From contig WTPW01000018.1 in NCBI GenBank assembly GCA_009809945.1, forward strand, positions 389,048 to 453,047: a stretch of DNA of 64,000 nucleotides. The letters run 5' to 3'. Source of the DNA: Gigaspora margarita. Its lineage: Eukaryota; Glomeromycota; Glomeromycetes; Diversisporales; Gigasporaceae. The position numbers and the translations under genes were made by a program. Positions 46,134 to 57,092 of the stretch are shown here, in pieces (position 1 is the stretch's first letter; the number at the start of each line of letters is the position of its first letter). The notes under the pieces were generated by a model. It saw only the letters and a list, made by a program, of their open reading frames with translations. It ran no database searches and had not been told where the DNA came from.

Positions 46134-48206
46134 ATGTATTCCAAATTTTGGTATTTTGCTATATTCATTATTCTTTTTATAAATACAAATCTTGTTATTG
46201 AAACAAATGGAGCGAAGAAAATTGAATTTATTCAACGAGAACTAGATATAGATAAAAGTGATACACCAAAGAATATACTTGTTGGGTCTATAATTGGAGG
46301 TAAGTTTCTGAATATTTATTGTTTTTTATTATCATCATAATAATTATCATAATTTATTGATTTTTATTTCACTATTAAAATTATTGATAATTTATAGGAG
46401 TAAGTCATCTAAATCCAATGTTGGAAATTTGCAAGATTTTGGTAGATCGCGGATATAATGTAACTATTCTATCAAATGAACAAACATTTGTTAATACCTC
46501 TTTACTTATCTTTAATTTTATTCCATTATTTTAAAAAGGTAACATTATTAGCTCCTGGAAACTTTATGGCTATGTCTATTTTATACCGTTCAATTCCGCA
46601 AATAATTATTGACGATTTTGTAAATCCAGAAGCGAAGAAATTATATTTTAATAAATATGATATTAAAAATTGGGCCAATGGAATGGCTGATCATAAATAT
46701 GCCGAACATTTTAATAATTATTTGCAAGCTTATAAAGAAATTAAGCCTGACTTATTTTTTTGCGATTATATCGTAAATTAGGCTTGCTTTGATCTAGCAT
46801 GGAAATTAAAAAAACCTGTTGTTGGGTACACTAGCGGTACTACATGTATGTATTTTTTTTTTTGTAGATTATTTACAAGCATTAGTTGCTTATAGACCAT
46901 CCACCTATTGACTATTCATTACCTTCTTTTTAATAGATTTTACTCCTCCCCCTCCTATTAGATCAGATCCGATGATGGGGAGAGGTTGTCATGTGAACAT
47001 GGAAAATGAGTCTTTCTATAATCGGTTTATATGTGCTGTAGTGCAACCATTGCGAGTTATTTGGACTTTTCAAGATAATTTAAATAATCTCAACTTTCAA
47101 AGAGCTGAAGTCGGTGTTAGTAAATATTATGACTTCAGAGGAAGAACAGATACTTTATTTTTACTTGATAATTTTTTTGGATTTGAGGTGATTTTATTTT
47201 TTTAAAAAAAAAGGTTTTAATCTTATTATAGTATCTGATGATATTATCTTTTTCATAGGTTCCAACTGCCTGGCCCCCACTTCATCAAGAAATCGGTCCT
47301 ATTTTACCTGATACTTTTCCAAATATATCTTCTGATCTTGATTTATTTCTTTCTACTCATCCTAGAATAATGTATATTGCTCTTGGATCTTATATGTTCA
47401 CTACTCCCGAAAATTATGCTACCATTTTACAATCCGCTTTCGAATTAATTAATCAAAATATTCTTGATGGTGTGATTTGGGCAACTGTAAAATTTAATGA
47501 ATCAGAACTACCTACTACATTTAACCTTTCTAATGGTGATATTATACCTACTTCAAATCTTATAAATAATCTACACCCGCATATTTACATCATGAAGTAT
47601 GCACCTCAATTTGCTATACTTTCTCATGAGAATACTAAAGTATTCTTAAGTCATGGTGCTTTAGGTAGTAGTCATGAATCTATGTATACTGCTACTCCAA
47701 TGTTAGTACTTCCAATTGTTTTTGATCAATCTGGAAATGCCGAAAGATTGGAGCTTGCTGGAATGGCTTTAAAATTTTCAAAACTTGATTTAAAAGCTGA
47801 TGATATTATTTTAAAAGTTGTAAGTTTATTAAATGAAGAAAGTTTTAAAATTAATGCAAAGAGAATGCAAGTTTTGGCAAAATTTAATAGTAAAAGAAAG
47901 TATAGAGGTGCTGATTTAATTGAAATAATGTTGAATTGGGCAAAATATGATGGTAATAGAAATGAAAATGGTGAACTAGAAGTAGACATTAAAACCTTGT
48001 TAAGAAGTTGGATCACTCCTGATTCAAGAATGGGATTTATTAGAGGAAATTATTTAGATGTCTTTGGTGCTGCTTTGATTATAGCTTTAGTATTGTTTAT
48101 TAGTCTTGGATATGGTTTTTACAATGTTGTATTATTTGCTTCCAGAAAATGGTCTTTAAGAAATAGGGAATCGCAGCAAAGTTTATCAAAGACTAAACAT
48201 GAATGA
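46134..48206 (+). pseudogene. UDP-glycosyltransferase paralogue with an in-frame stop
   Basis: Same five-exon design as the gene at 36,572: exons 46,134-46,299; 46,398-46,459; 46,539-46,845; 46,937-47,187; 47,259-48,206, all in matching phase (578 codons). Codon 157 (46,779-46,781) is TAG where the paralogue has GAG, so a full-length protein is not made unless the stop is an assembly error or read through. Other signs of relaxed constraint: FLSHGGVGSGHES has become FLSHGALGSSHES, LDQPGNAE has become FDQSGNAE, the GGGSHLNP loop is GGVSHLNP, and the second intron ends in AAG rather than CAG. Signal peptide, C-terminal membrane helix and tail are kept. The long unbroken remainder suggests recent inactivation. 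AATAAA lies at 48,262-48,267. Confidence 0.88.
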
Positions 48207-48269
48207 ATATTAGTTTATACTTTTATATTATCAATTTTGGTATCTATATGAATTATTTTTAAATAAAGC

Positions 48270-51073
48270 TCATTATAACCACATTTCTTAGTGCTAGCTT
48301 TGCCAACAAAATTACCTATGTTTAATCATCACACTATATCTTATATTTATTGCATGTGAATTAAAAAAATTGTGTACCGATTGTTATTTCCTTGTGACGA
48401 TTATTATTACGTAATTTTGTTGACAACGCAAGTAGAGTGTATAACCATTAAGATTGGAGATACTATGTAAAATTTGTTAGAACCCTCTAAACCTTATATA
48501 AATAAAATTTGAATTACTATATCTTAGTTTCTAACTATCTTAACTATCTTTAGTTATAATCTAACTCTAAATTTTGATAAAAAAATATTATCCCCTAAAC
48601 CGTTTGAAATTCAGAGCAAATTTGTTCTAAATTATACTATAAAAATATTTCTAATCTACCTTGTTTAAAAAATCAATATATTTAAACAAAAATTTTTTGA
48701 AAATATTTGAAAATAAGAATTATATTTTTGTAAAATTATATTTAAATTACAAGACAAAATTTAACTTGTTCATAAGTCAAATATATATAAACTTTAATAA
48801 AATTTTAACTGAATAAATTATTATAATTTTTTAACAAACTTTTCAAATATTAATTTTAGTTCTACTGTTTTAATAGAAATTATAATTAAAATATAGAATT
48901 ACAACCTTATTTATTGTATCTTTTGTGATACTTGTAAAAAATAAGAATTTTATTAGAAATAAAAAAATTTATAGATGGGAATATATTAAAATTTTGAAAA
49001 TTTAAATAAAAAATTTTATAATAAAAAATTCAAAATAAAAATTTAAACTTTTATTACTTTTAAATTTTTTAATAAAAGTTATTAAAATATATTTCAATAT
49101 ATATTTTTTTACTTAGAAAGTATATAGTTAAAATTAAGAAGCATAATGTAAAAAATTTTTAGGGTAATGATTTAATTAAGGAATTTGCAAGATATAAAAT
49201 TTACAACGATCTATATTCTTTATGAAAAAAGATAGTTTCACTTCTAACATTTATATCTTACAATATATTTAGTATTTTTATTATGATAAAAAATTTTGTT
49301 ATTTCATATTTTTCTGATATCTATGTTTTTTTTTCTTTTACGCAAAACCTTTGAAGTATCTTATTTTTGAAAATGGCGTTTTGAGACTATTGACGAAATC
49401 AAACTAAAAATTTGGTTGCCATCACGTAATAATCTACATAAACTCAATGCTAAGATTCTTTTGTAAGCCAATATAATGGCTATACATTTAATATTTAATT
49501 ATTCTTATTTATTTATTTTATTGAATATAGATTGAATTGTCATAACCCATTTAAAGATCTAAACTGAATTCGCTTTCAAGACACGTTTGAACCCAACCAT
49601 TGCTTAGAGGTTTTTTTTTTTTACATATTTTAATATAGTCTCTTGATAATGGTTAAATGATATTTAAATTTCATTTAGAAAAGTAAAGAGACCAATTTTC
49701 ACTTTATTCTTATTTTCTAACTGGAATTATTTTAAGGATTGATTATAAAATATTGATCGCAATTCCGAGATTAAATGCGATTTTAATTTGATTTATAAAC
49801 TAATTGGTTTGCTATTACTACTGTATTACATTTATGTCAAAGTTTCTGATATGCTTAGATATTTTTAGTTCCGTTAAAATCTGATAATCTTCTCGTCATT
49901 TTTTTAAAAACTTCAAAGTTCTTCCGTAAACCATTTTTCCGAATGTTTATTCCAACATTGTTTTATAACACTATGAAGCTTCGTTGTCAATAGACGGCTG
50001 TATTATTTGATATTCATTTGACTTATAATTGCATAATATAGTTTCACCGTACAATACTTCTCATTTATGCTGAAAGAATACGTACGTACGTGGTTATTGT
50101 CTGCTACACATTCAACAGCTATATATTACACAAGACCAATTCCTTATTCGCAACTATCCGCATAATTGAATGCCTATTTACAGTTCTTTACAAACCTTAG
50201 AAGGATTACACAAACAAATATATCGATATCAATAAGATTAAAGTTAAGAATATACTTATCATTTAGCCTGTAACACTAAGCTTGTAGCACTAAGCTTGCT
50301 ACGCATACATAAGTCGTATATTATATTCGCGCTATCCCTGTAAATTACTTTCGTTCATTGACAAAAGATCTAGATTGATTTTAACCTACAGCAATGGGAG
50401 ATTTAGAATTAAAAAACTTCATACAATGATATTGTTTTGCCAACTGCATGGGATATTAAAGACAAATAACCGTTTATTGACATAGAAACAAGTGGAATTA
50501 AAGCGAATTATACGGGTAATATGAAAATGAGAAATCTTGCAGAAACATATTTAATGTGCTACTATAATTATTGGCATAATCTTTCAATTCTATTTTCTTA
50601 ATAGAATGATTGTCATCGGATATTGTACAGTACAAAGCAAAGCGATAAAAAAATAGTCGATTCAAATATATAAATAATATGCTCACGCCTCGGTAATAGC
50701 AAAGTTTTAATTTATTTTCTGATTATTACAATTAATTTCTATCATATCTTTTAGGTCAGGAATATAAGGAAAATGAAACATGAGGGTGTGGTTATCATGG
50801 TGATGATGGATATTCTTTTGTTCAGGAAGCGGCACGCCATATGATTTATCATATCCTTCTGATATACTACTGGTGATATAATTGGATGCTATCTAAATTT
50901 TAGGGAAAACTTAGTATTTTATACTAAAAATGGAATTAACTTAGGTAACCAACATTCATAATGGGAGGTTATATTTTTTAAAACGAATAGACAGAAATTT
51001 ATTAATTATAAAATATTTTAAGGAATTGCGCCATTTACGCAAGAATTTCAAAGGTATTCTATATCCTTATGTT
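48270..51073. other. Intergenic, 2.8 kb without a gene
   Basis: From 48,480 to 49,330 the sequence is nearly pure A/T. Beyond that, CpG is normal but no coding frame, RNA gene or transposon end can be supported. A short ACGTACGTACGT lies near 50,082. Confidence 0.5.
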
Positions 51074-51199
51074 CAGTGAAAAAGATTTGAAATTGTGAAA
51101 TTTTTTTTTGTTCTTCAGGAACATAAAATATTAAATTTATGTTCCCAAAAATGTTTAATGTTCCTATAATGAACATCGGGATTATATCCGATTCTACAA

Positions 51200-51232
<33 letters not shown>

Positions 51233-51398
51233 AAAAAAAGCCATGGCACAGCAAAAAAACTATCACTATAGGGAAAACAAATTATAACTTTTATGTTCCC
51301 ACTTTGTTCCTAATAGGGAACATAAATTCTAAATTTAGTGTTCCTAAATTTTTTTAAATGTTCCTGGGAACACTGGGAACATTAAATCTTTAACACTG
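51074..51398 (-). mobile_element. hAT-type MITE, copy 2 (inverted relative to copy 1)
   Basis: Starts CAGTGAAAAAGATTTGAAAT and ends with the inverse of CAGTGTTAAAGATTTAATG. Flanked by CTTATGTT (51,066-51,073) and CTTGTGTT (51,399-51,406), an 8-bp duplication with one change. The A29-type homopolymer and the GGAACA / TGTTCC subterminal motifs match copy 1 at 35,125. The homopolymer explains the long Lys and Phe tracts in translation. Confidence 0.88.
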
Positions 51399-51626
51399 CT
51401 TGTGTTGGGTTCAGATTGCAAGGTAGGTCAGTAAAAGTGAATTTCGGCACTGAAAATTTAAAAATTCTGGTGCATTTATTCAAATGTTTTTGACTTATTT
51501 AAAATTTAACCTTGTCTATATATATATATTTCAATTGACAGAGATGATTAATGAAGACATTAATAAAAAAAATAAAAAAATGCATTAATATTAGAATATC
51601 AAGAAAAGATTTATTTTATTTTATTA

Positions 51627-51962
51627 TAGGTGAATATGAAAATATGCTTGTTAGTTTAATCGATGATTTAACAAAATCGCTAGAAAAAAAAAAACAAATA
51701 ATGCATTCGAATTAAGCTACCGAGGCAAAAATATTTTATTATGGGCAAATATGATGAAGCATTTGAAGATTTAACTAAATTGCTAAAAATTGAACCAGAT
51801 AATACAATAACTTTAAGATATAGAGGAGAAATTAATTATATGATGAAAAGGTATAATGAATCAATCGTTGACTTGGAGGAATTATTAAGAATTAAATCAA
51901 ATGACGTATGGGCAAAGAAGGTCTATAAATTAGTTGAGGAGTTGTATGATATCTATTTGTAA
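51627..51962 (+). pseudogene. TPR-repeat gene fragment
   Basis: From 51,741 a frame reads MGKYDEAFEDLTKLLKIEPD followed by RYRGEINYMMKRYNESIVDL, two tetratricopeptide repeats of the 34-residue type (G/A-x-Y-x-E-A ... L-x-x-x-P-x-N). Upstream, 51,627-51,740 gives DDLTKSLE and NNAFELSYRG in other frames, an earlier TPR broken by small indels at A-runs. A full gene would carry many more repeats, so this is a fragment. TPR arrays mediate protein-protein contacts; such genes are greatly expanded in glomeromycotan fungi (general knowledge). Confidence 0.7.
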
Positions 51963-52029
51963 ATTTAGTACTGTATTGGCTTAAAAAGCTTAGAAGTAAA
52001 TAATAATTCGATTACCACTTATCAATCAC

Positions 52030-52300
52030 AAGTCTTACCATAATCACTATAGAAATCAACGTAACCAATATCAAAATCACTTGTATCACTATAGCAAGTA
52101 CAGTAAACCATAATTTTTTACAGTAAAAACATTATAGAAACCACGTTCATCCCAGCATAAATCACATGTATCATTATAGCGAGTAAGTACAGTAAATTTT
52201 TTTTATAGTAAATCACTATAGAAACCACGTTCATTCCAATACAAAACTAACAATAGTCTGTAAGAATTTTTAACAGTAAACTACTATAGAAATCATGTTC
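52030..52300. repeat. Short satellite-like array related to the 4-7 kb family
   Basis: ATCACTATAGAAA, GTAAGTACAGTAAA and TTTTTTACAGTAAA units repeat at about 85-100 bp. The TACAGTAA core is shared with the larger arrays. Confidence 0.55.
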
Positions 52301-52376
52301 ATTATTAACACTCTCATACAACGCTTTAAAGCCGTGCAACTAAATTTTCCAAAATTTAACACCCCCTCATACAACG

Positions 52377-52412
52377 CTCTTAAAACCGTGCAACGTAAAT
52401 TTTCCAAAATAA
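52377..52412. repeat. Direct repeat, left copy (GTGCAACGTAAATTTTCC)
   Basis: CTCTTAAAACCGTGCAACGT followed by AAATTTTCCAAAATAA returns at 57,093-57,128 with two changes. A partial third copy precedes it at about 52,324-52,356. These copies bracket the zinc-knuckle and recombinase region. Confidence 0.7.
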
Positions 52413-52639
52413 CCAGAATAAGCGTTGATATTGAACCGCTTGTGAACGAGAGTCACCTGACTCCCATGTGATGGCGGATCACAGACGGAATAGTATTTGA
52501 GTAACCTGATGATCTGCATCGATCTCTTTGTTCTTTGAGTTTTCTGCTTGACATTGTGTCCAGCCCCGTCGCAAGAACAAGCCAGTTTTTTAGCGAGAGA
52601 AGAAGAAAATTTTAGTCTTCAGAGAATTTTCAATATCGT

Positions 52640-54240
52640 ATTACCAAACAAAAGCTGCTATATTATATTGGACAACTTCCAAAGGGGAAAATTTTTTCGA
52701 TCTTCACGATGATTTCTGGGACCAGAAAGGGGAAAGCAATAGCTAATGCATTGCGCAAGAGCACCATGTCGACCTTTCTGGATCTCGGTAAAGATGTATT
52801 TTGCAAGAACATCACGATGAAGATGGGAAATTCCGACTGAATGTATGAGCAGAGTGACGTAAAGGAAATTTGATTTGGAAGGAGATGAGCATAAAGCATC
52901 CATTGTGCTCAAAATCTGCAGATATGGTAATGCTGTTGGAAATAAGGCCGTTGGTGTCTGTTATCATGGAAAGAGAAAGACACAAGGCATTGTGGTTACC
53001 AAAAATCTGCTGTTATGGATAGTGCAAAAATTTCGATCTTCGCGATAGTTTCTAGAACCAGAGAGGAAAAAGAACACTATGTTGATCTCTCTGGATCTTG
53101 GAAAACTTTTCTTGGGGCGAAGTAGGAAAAAGCATTAGCAGGTGTATGCTGCAAAATGTTTCGGAAATATTGGTGAAATCGTATGATGTTGAACATCGAG
53201 ACGTAAAAAGATTGGAGTCGAAAAGGAGGAATATGAAGCATTCATTTATGATCGAGACCTGCAGATTTGGATAAGGCTGTTGGAATAAAGGCCGTTGGTG
53301 TCAATTGTTGTAGTAAAGTTGGAAAAAAAAATAAAAAAATAAAAAAAAAAAAAAAAAAAAGAAAGGGACACAAGGCATTTGTTTATTACCGGAAATCTGC
53401 AGGGATGTGTAATTTCATCTTTATGATAATTTTCTTGGCGAAATAGAAGAAGCATTAGTATGTATGTTGCAATAACATTGCAATAACGATGGGAATTACT
53501 GACGGACCGTACGATATTGAACATTGTGNCGTAAAGGAAATTGAGCTTGAAAAGAGGAACATGAAGTATTCACTTAGGATCGAAATCAGCAGATATGGGT
53601 AATGCTGTGGGAGCGAAAGCCATTGGTGTCTGTTATTATTATGAATTGGAGTTAAAAAAGGACACAAGGCATTGGTTTATTACCAAATCTGCTGATATGC
53701 GTGANGCTATAAAAATCGGATCTTCACGATGATTCTGGGGGACCAGAGGAAGGAAAAGCATAACAGAGGTATTTCGCAAGAACACTAGTTGGCCTCGCTG
53801 GATCTGGATAAATAGTCCTGCGGTGAAGTAAAAGAGGCGTTTGCAGATGGATTTTGCAGAATCTGCAGATATGGACAATGCTGTTGGAGATAAGGCCATT
53901 GGTGTCTGCGATCACAATAAATTGGAGTTGGAAAGAAGGACACAAGGCATCGGTTTAGTACCAGAATCGACTAATACGTGTTAAGTAAAGCTTCGATCTT
54001 CACGGTAATTTCTGAGACCAGAAGGAGGAAAAGCAATATAGAATGGCATGTGCGAAAACGCTTGGTTGTCCTCTCTGGATCCTGGTAGAAATTGCCTTAT
54101 GAAAAAGGGAAAGCATTGGCAGATATACTTTGCAATAACGTTGCGGAATGTATTGAATTTTGTAACAAATGAATTTGAAGCTGAAAAGGATAAACATAAG
54201 GCATTCATTTAAAAATCAAATCAGCAGATATGGGTAATGT
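52640..54240. repeat. Tandem array, unit about 280-355 bp, coding-derived in appearance
   Basis: Five anchor copies of GCAGATATGGGTAATGCTGT begin near 52,918, 53,263, 53,588, 53,865 and 54,220, each followed by AAGGCCGTTGGTGTCTG-like sequence, a GGACACAAGGCATTGGTTTA block and ATCTTCACGATGATTTCTGG. GC is higher than the surroundings and plus-strand translation is partly open (ADMGNAVGDKAVGVCYH), but no frame holds through a unit. Two N bases and a poly(A) run (53,340-53,360) lie inside. Confidence 0.7.
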
Positions 54241-54289
54241 TGAAAACAAAAGCAGTGGGTGCTTGAGAGGGCTTTTGTGGTTAAGGTTG

Positions 54290-55900
54290 CGGATGAAGTT
54301 GGAGTGTGGCAGTGAGGATAGTGGCAAGTGACGTAATGGAGTCGATGTCAGAGTTATTTGATGCAAGCAGCAATGGGCAAAGATGGCAGCGCAGCAGTTT
54401 TCTAGAGGGAGCATTTGCAGGTCTGCCAATTTTTAAGGGGCAGTGGAATGAGTTTAGCCCACAAGAGTATAATCCTTGTAAAAATACCCAAGGCAGCAAC
54501 AAGAGTTTCAGTACCAACAAACCCCTGTACATAGAAATTTTGGGTTGACTTTTAGGCTCAGAACACCTAGAGAATTGGTGTGTTATCTCTGTGAAGGCAA
54601 GGGTCATTATGTAAGTGAGTGTGGGTTCAGGAAGCATTTGATCATGCCTTTTCATAGAGGAAGAACAAACTTGGAAAAGGTTAACCACACTCAAGTGTTT
54701 TCTTCGCAAAACAAGGAAGAGGTGTCATAGGGCAAATATGAGTTGATTATGGGAAGGCTGCATTCAGAAACAGCAATTTGTTATTAAAAAGAAATTATAA
54801 AGCCAGCACTAATTGTAAGGGATTAGTTGGAATGGAAGGCCCTATTGTTTCCAAGTTTGGTGATAAAATTAGCAGTGTTACCAATACCAAACCATGAAGC
54901 TTTACAACAGAAAAGAGAGTGTGGATAAATTTGAAGTTGAAACTTTGAAGAAGAATAGGCGTGATTCAGTTGGTGTAGCAAATAGGACGAGAGGATAATA
55001 TTGTCAAATCAGGTTCTAGAGAACATTCTATAAGTGAAGCTTATGAAAAGAGACTAGGAAAGGCATGGAATAAATTTGCAGAGTTTTTGATTAAAGTAAA
55101 TTGTACACTATTACCTGTATTTATGTTGACGGTAATGGCATTTCTTTCTTGGTTGGCGATGTCAGGGTGAGTTTCTAAATTGGCAGAATGCTTAGTTTTG
55201 GTTTCCAGAGCTCATAAGATTCGGAATTTGCATAATCCTTCAAAAGTTAGTTCAGTGCAATATGTAGTTAATGGTATTAAAGGGTGGACGGCAAAATAGT
55301 CTAGGGATCCATTGCTAATTAGGGCTATAAGGCATTATTTTGATTTTTTACCAGAAGGTATTAGTTTTGAGTTTTGATTTCAAGATTTGGTGTTGTTAAC
55401 TCTAGGCTTAAGAACAATAAGATGCCAGGAAAACTCTCAATTTGAGAGGAAGATATTAATTGGTGGAATTTGTTATGGGTGAAAATTGATAAATCAAAGA
55501 TAGATCGATTAGCACAAAGAAGTTATTCCCGCTGAAATGGTGAATAGTAAATTTGTCTAGTGAGGAGGTTGTGGAGTATCTAGTGAGACCAGAAACAAAT
55601 GTAGATGTGCCATTGTTTTTGACAAAACAAACTGAGAATGATAGTCTCTGCAATTTTAGCAGTAGTTAAATGGTTTGCAAATCAAGCTAATATAAAGAAA
55701 ATTTACAGCTCATAGTTTAAGGATTGGCAGTGCCACTGTGGTAATGAGAGGGGTTTATCGTTGGAGCAGATACAAACTATCAGTGGATTGGTCTCTAATG
55801 CTGCTAGGTTATATATGAGGGCAGTATGCATTGCAAATTTTGGCTGCGTCAGCAGTAAAGGATTTTGGGAGTAATTCATTGTCATGAATATACTTTGTGT
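54290..55900 (+). mobile_element. Fossil tyrosine-recombinase element with CCHC zinc knuckle (DIRS-like or Crypton-like)
   Basis: Two coding parts in order on the plus strand. About 54,290-54,730 is a gag-like part with a CCHC knuckle, CYLCEGKGHYVSEC (C-x2-C-x4-H-x4-C). About 55,020-55,890 reads as a tyrosine recombinase: an N-terminal helical part (EAYEKRLGKAWNKFAEFLIK) and, near 55,710, AHSLRIGSA, the HxLR block of the catalytic core. A knuckle plus recombinase points to the DIRS order of retrotransposons, but no reverse transcriptase was recognised, so a Crypton-like origin is open. Clearly broken, with roughly ten or more breaks; moderately old. Repeats around it are listed separately. 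Confidence 0.55.
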
Positions 55901-55970
55901 ATATGAAATAATCTTAGTTGGTTAGTGGCGAATATGTATGAAAATTTATTAAGGAACGATACTTTGTAAG

Positions 55971-56021
55971 CACCCAGACGTTTTTCCATTGAAGTCTCCC
56001 GAAAATGAGAGACAAAACAAA
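55971..56021. repeat. 51-bp exact direct repeat, left copy
   Basis: Begins CACCCAGACGTTTTTCCATT and ends GAGAGACAAAACAAA. An identical copy lies at 57,003-57,053. It contains a small stem (GTCTC ... GAGAC). Confidence 0.95.
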
Positions 56022-56022
56022 A

Positions 56023-56135
56023 AGCTGCTCGATACGTAAGTATCGGGGCAGCTTTTGTCTCGAATCATCACGAGACCAAACATGTGACATGTCCGATCAT
56101 GTTCGGTCTAATGATCGATCAAGTGATCGATCAGT
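56023..56135. repeat. Cluster of hairpins next to the direct repeat
   Basis: AGCTGCTCGATAC (56,023-56,035), loop GTAA, GTATCGGGGCAGCT (56,040-56,053); then GTCTCG (56,057-56,062) and CGAGAC (56,071-56,076) with an 8-nt loop; then ACATGTGACATGT and two copies of GTGATCGATCA-like sequence. Strong secondary structure is expected in RNA or single-stranded DNA. Confidence 0.75.
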
Positions 56136-56333
56136 TGATGTTTGGTAAGTATGAAGTAATTTTCAGGAGTGGAAAAGTCTGAACAGCTAGTTGAGTAAAT
56201 ATGAGGTAATGAATTAACAGGTATATTAGTAGGCGATGAGGTTTGCAGGGAAAATAGTCTTTTTTCTTCTGCGAACCCGACATTCGTTCTGGTTACATCG
56301 ACCCTCCCTCCCTGCCCAATAAGTTTGCAAAAG

Positions 56334-56935
56334 TGGCCAGTCAGTACGACAATCATATGGGAAGCTAGGGTCATTGTATGACTAATGTATTTGTTTAAGT
56401 AATTGACCTGTCGGGACGACAGCCATTTGTTCAAGATTCTAACGCTTCCATGACCTGTCGGGACGACAGTCATATGGGAAGCTTGAGTCAATATGTGACT
56501 AACGTATTTGTTTAAGTAATTGACCTATTGGGACAACAGTCTTTTGTATAAGATTCTAACGTTTCCATTACCTGTCGGGACGGCAGTCATATAGGGAAGC
56601 TAGGGTCGATGTGTGACTAATGTATTTGTTTAAGTAACTGACCTGTCGGGACGACAGTCATTTGGACGATATTCTAACACTTCCATGACCTGTCGGGACG
56701 ACAGTCATATGAGAAGTTAAGGTCCGATGTGTGATTAATGTGTTTGTTTAAGTAATTGACCTGTCAGGACGACAGTCATTTGTACAAGATTCTAACGCTT
56801 CCATGACCTGTCGGGACGACAGTCATATGAGAAGCTGATGTCGATATATTTTGTTTAGGGGCTTGACCTGTCGAAACGACAGTTATTGGTACAAATTCTT
56901 AATGCATCCATGACCTGTCGGAACGACAGTCATAA
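56334..56935. repeat. Array of eleven paired short palindromes (CTGTCG-nnn-CGACAG)
   Basis: The 15-bp motif CTGTCGGGACGACAG recurs at 56,408, 56,455, 56,643, 56,690 and 56,808, with CTGTCGAAACGACAG and CTGTCGGAACGACAG at 56,868 and 56,914, and four degenerate copies near 56,334, 56,526, 56,573 and 56,761. Spacings alternate: 47, 71, 47, 70, 47, 71, 47, then 60 and 46. This makes a period of about 118 bp with two palindromes per unit. Flanks in each unit are also conserved (ATTCTAACGCTTCCATGAC; TAATGTATTTGTTTAAGTAA). Confidence 0.9.
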
Positions 56936-57002
56936 AGAGAAAGAAAAAGAATATTACACGATGCTAAAAAGCTGCGTAGGTTGCTCGATTAGCAGGAGAA
57001 AA

Positions 57003-57053
57003 CACCCAGACGTTTTTCCATTGAAGTCTCCCGAAAATGAGAGACAAAACAAA
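57003..57053. repeat. 51-bp exact direct repeat, right copy
   Basis: Identical to 55,971-56,021. The pair brackets the hairpin cluster and the palindrome array. Confidence 0.95.
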
Positions 57054-57092
57054 TTGATTAGCTAATAGATTTTTGTATCTTAATAAATTTAA

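Noticed and set aside
51048-51357. Open frames with long Phe or Lys runs on both strands (and 35,245-35,430)
   Set aside because: Translation of the homopolymer inside the hAT-type MITEs.
54281-54709. 142-residue minus-strand frame
   Set aside because: Antisense to the zinc-knuckle coding part, which has the recognisable CCHC motif on the plus strand.
56108-56491. 127-residue minus-strand open frame
   Set aside because: It runs through the palindrome array and hairpin cluster; repeated peptides reflect the 118-bp DNA repeat.
56334-56935. CRISPR-like regular repeats
   Set aside because: The spacers between motifs are themselves repeated and conserved, spacing alternates, and the genome is eukaryotic. 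It is a tandem array, not repeats with unique spacers.
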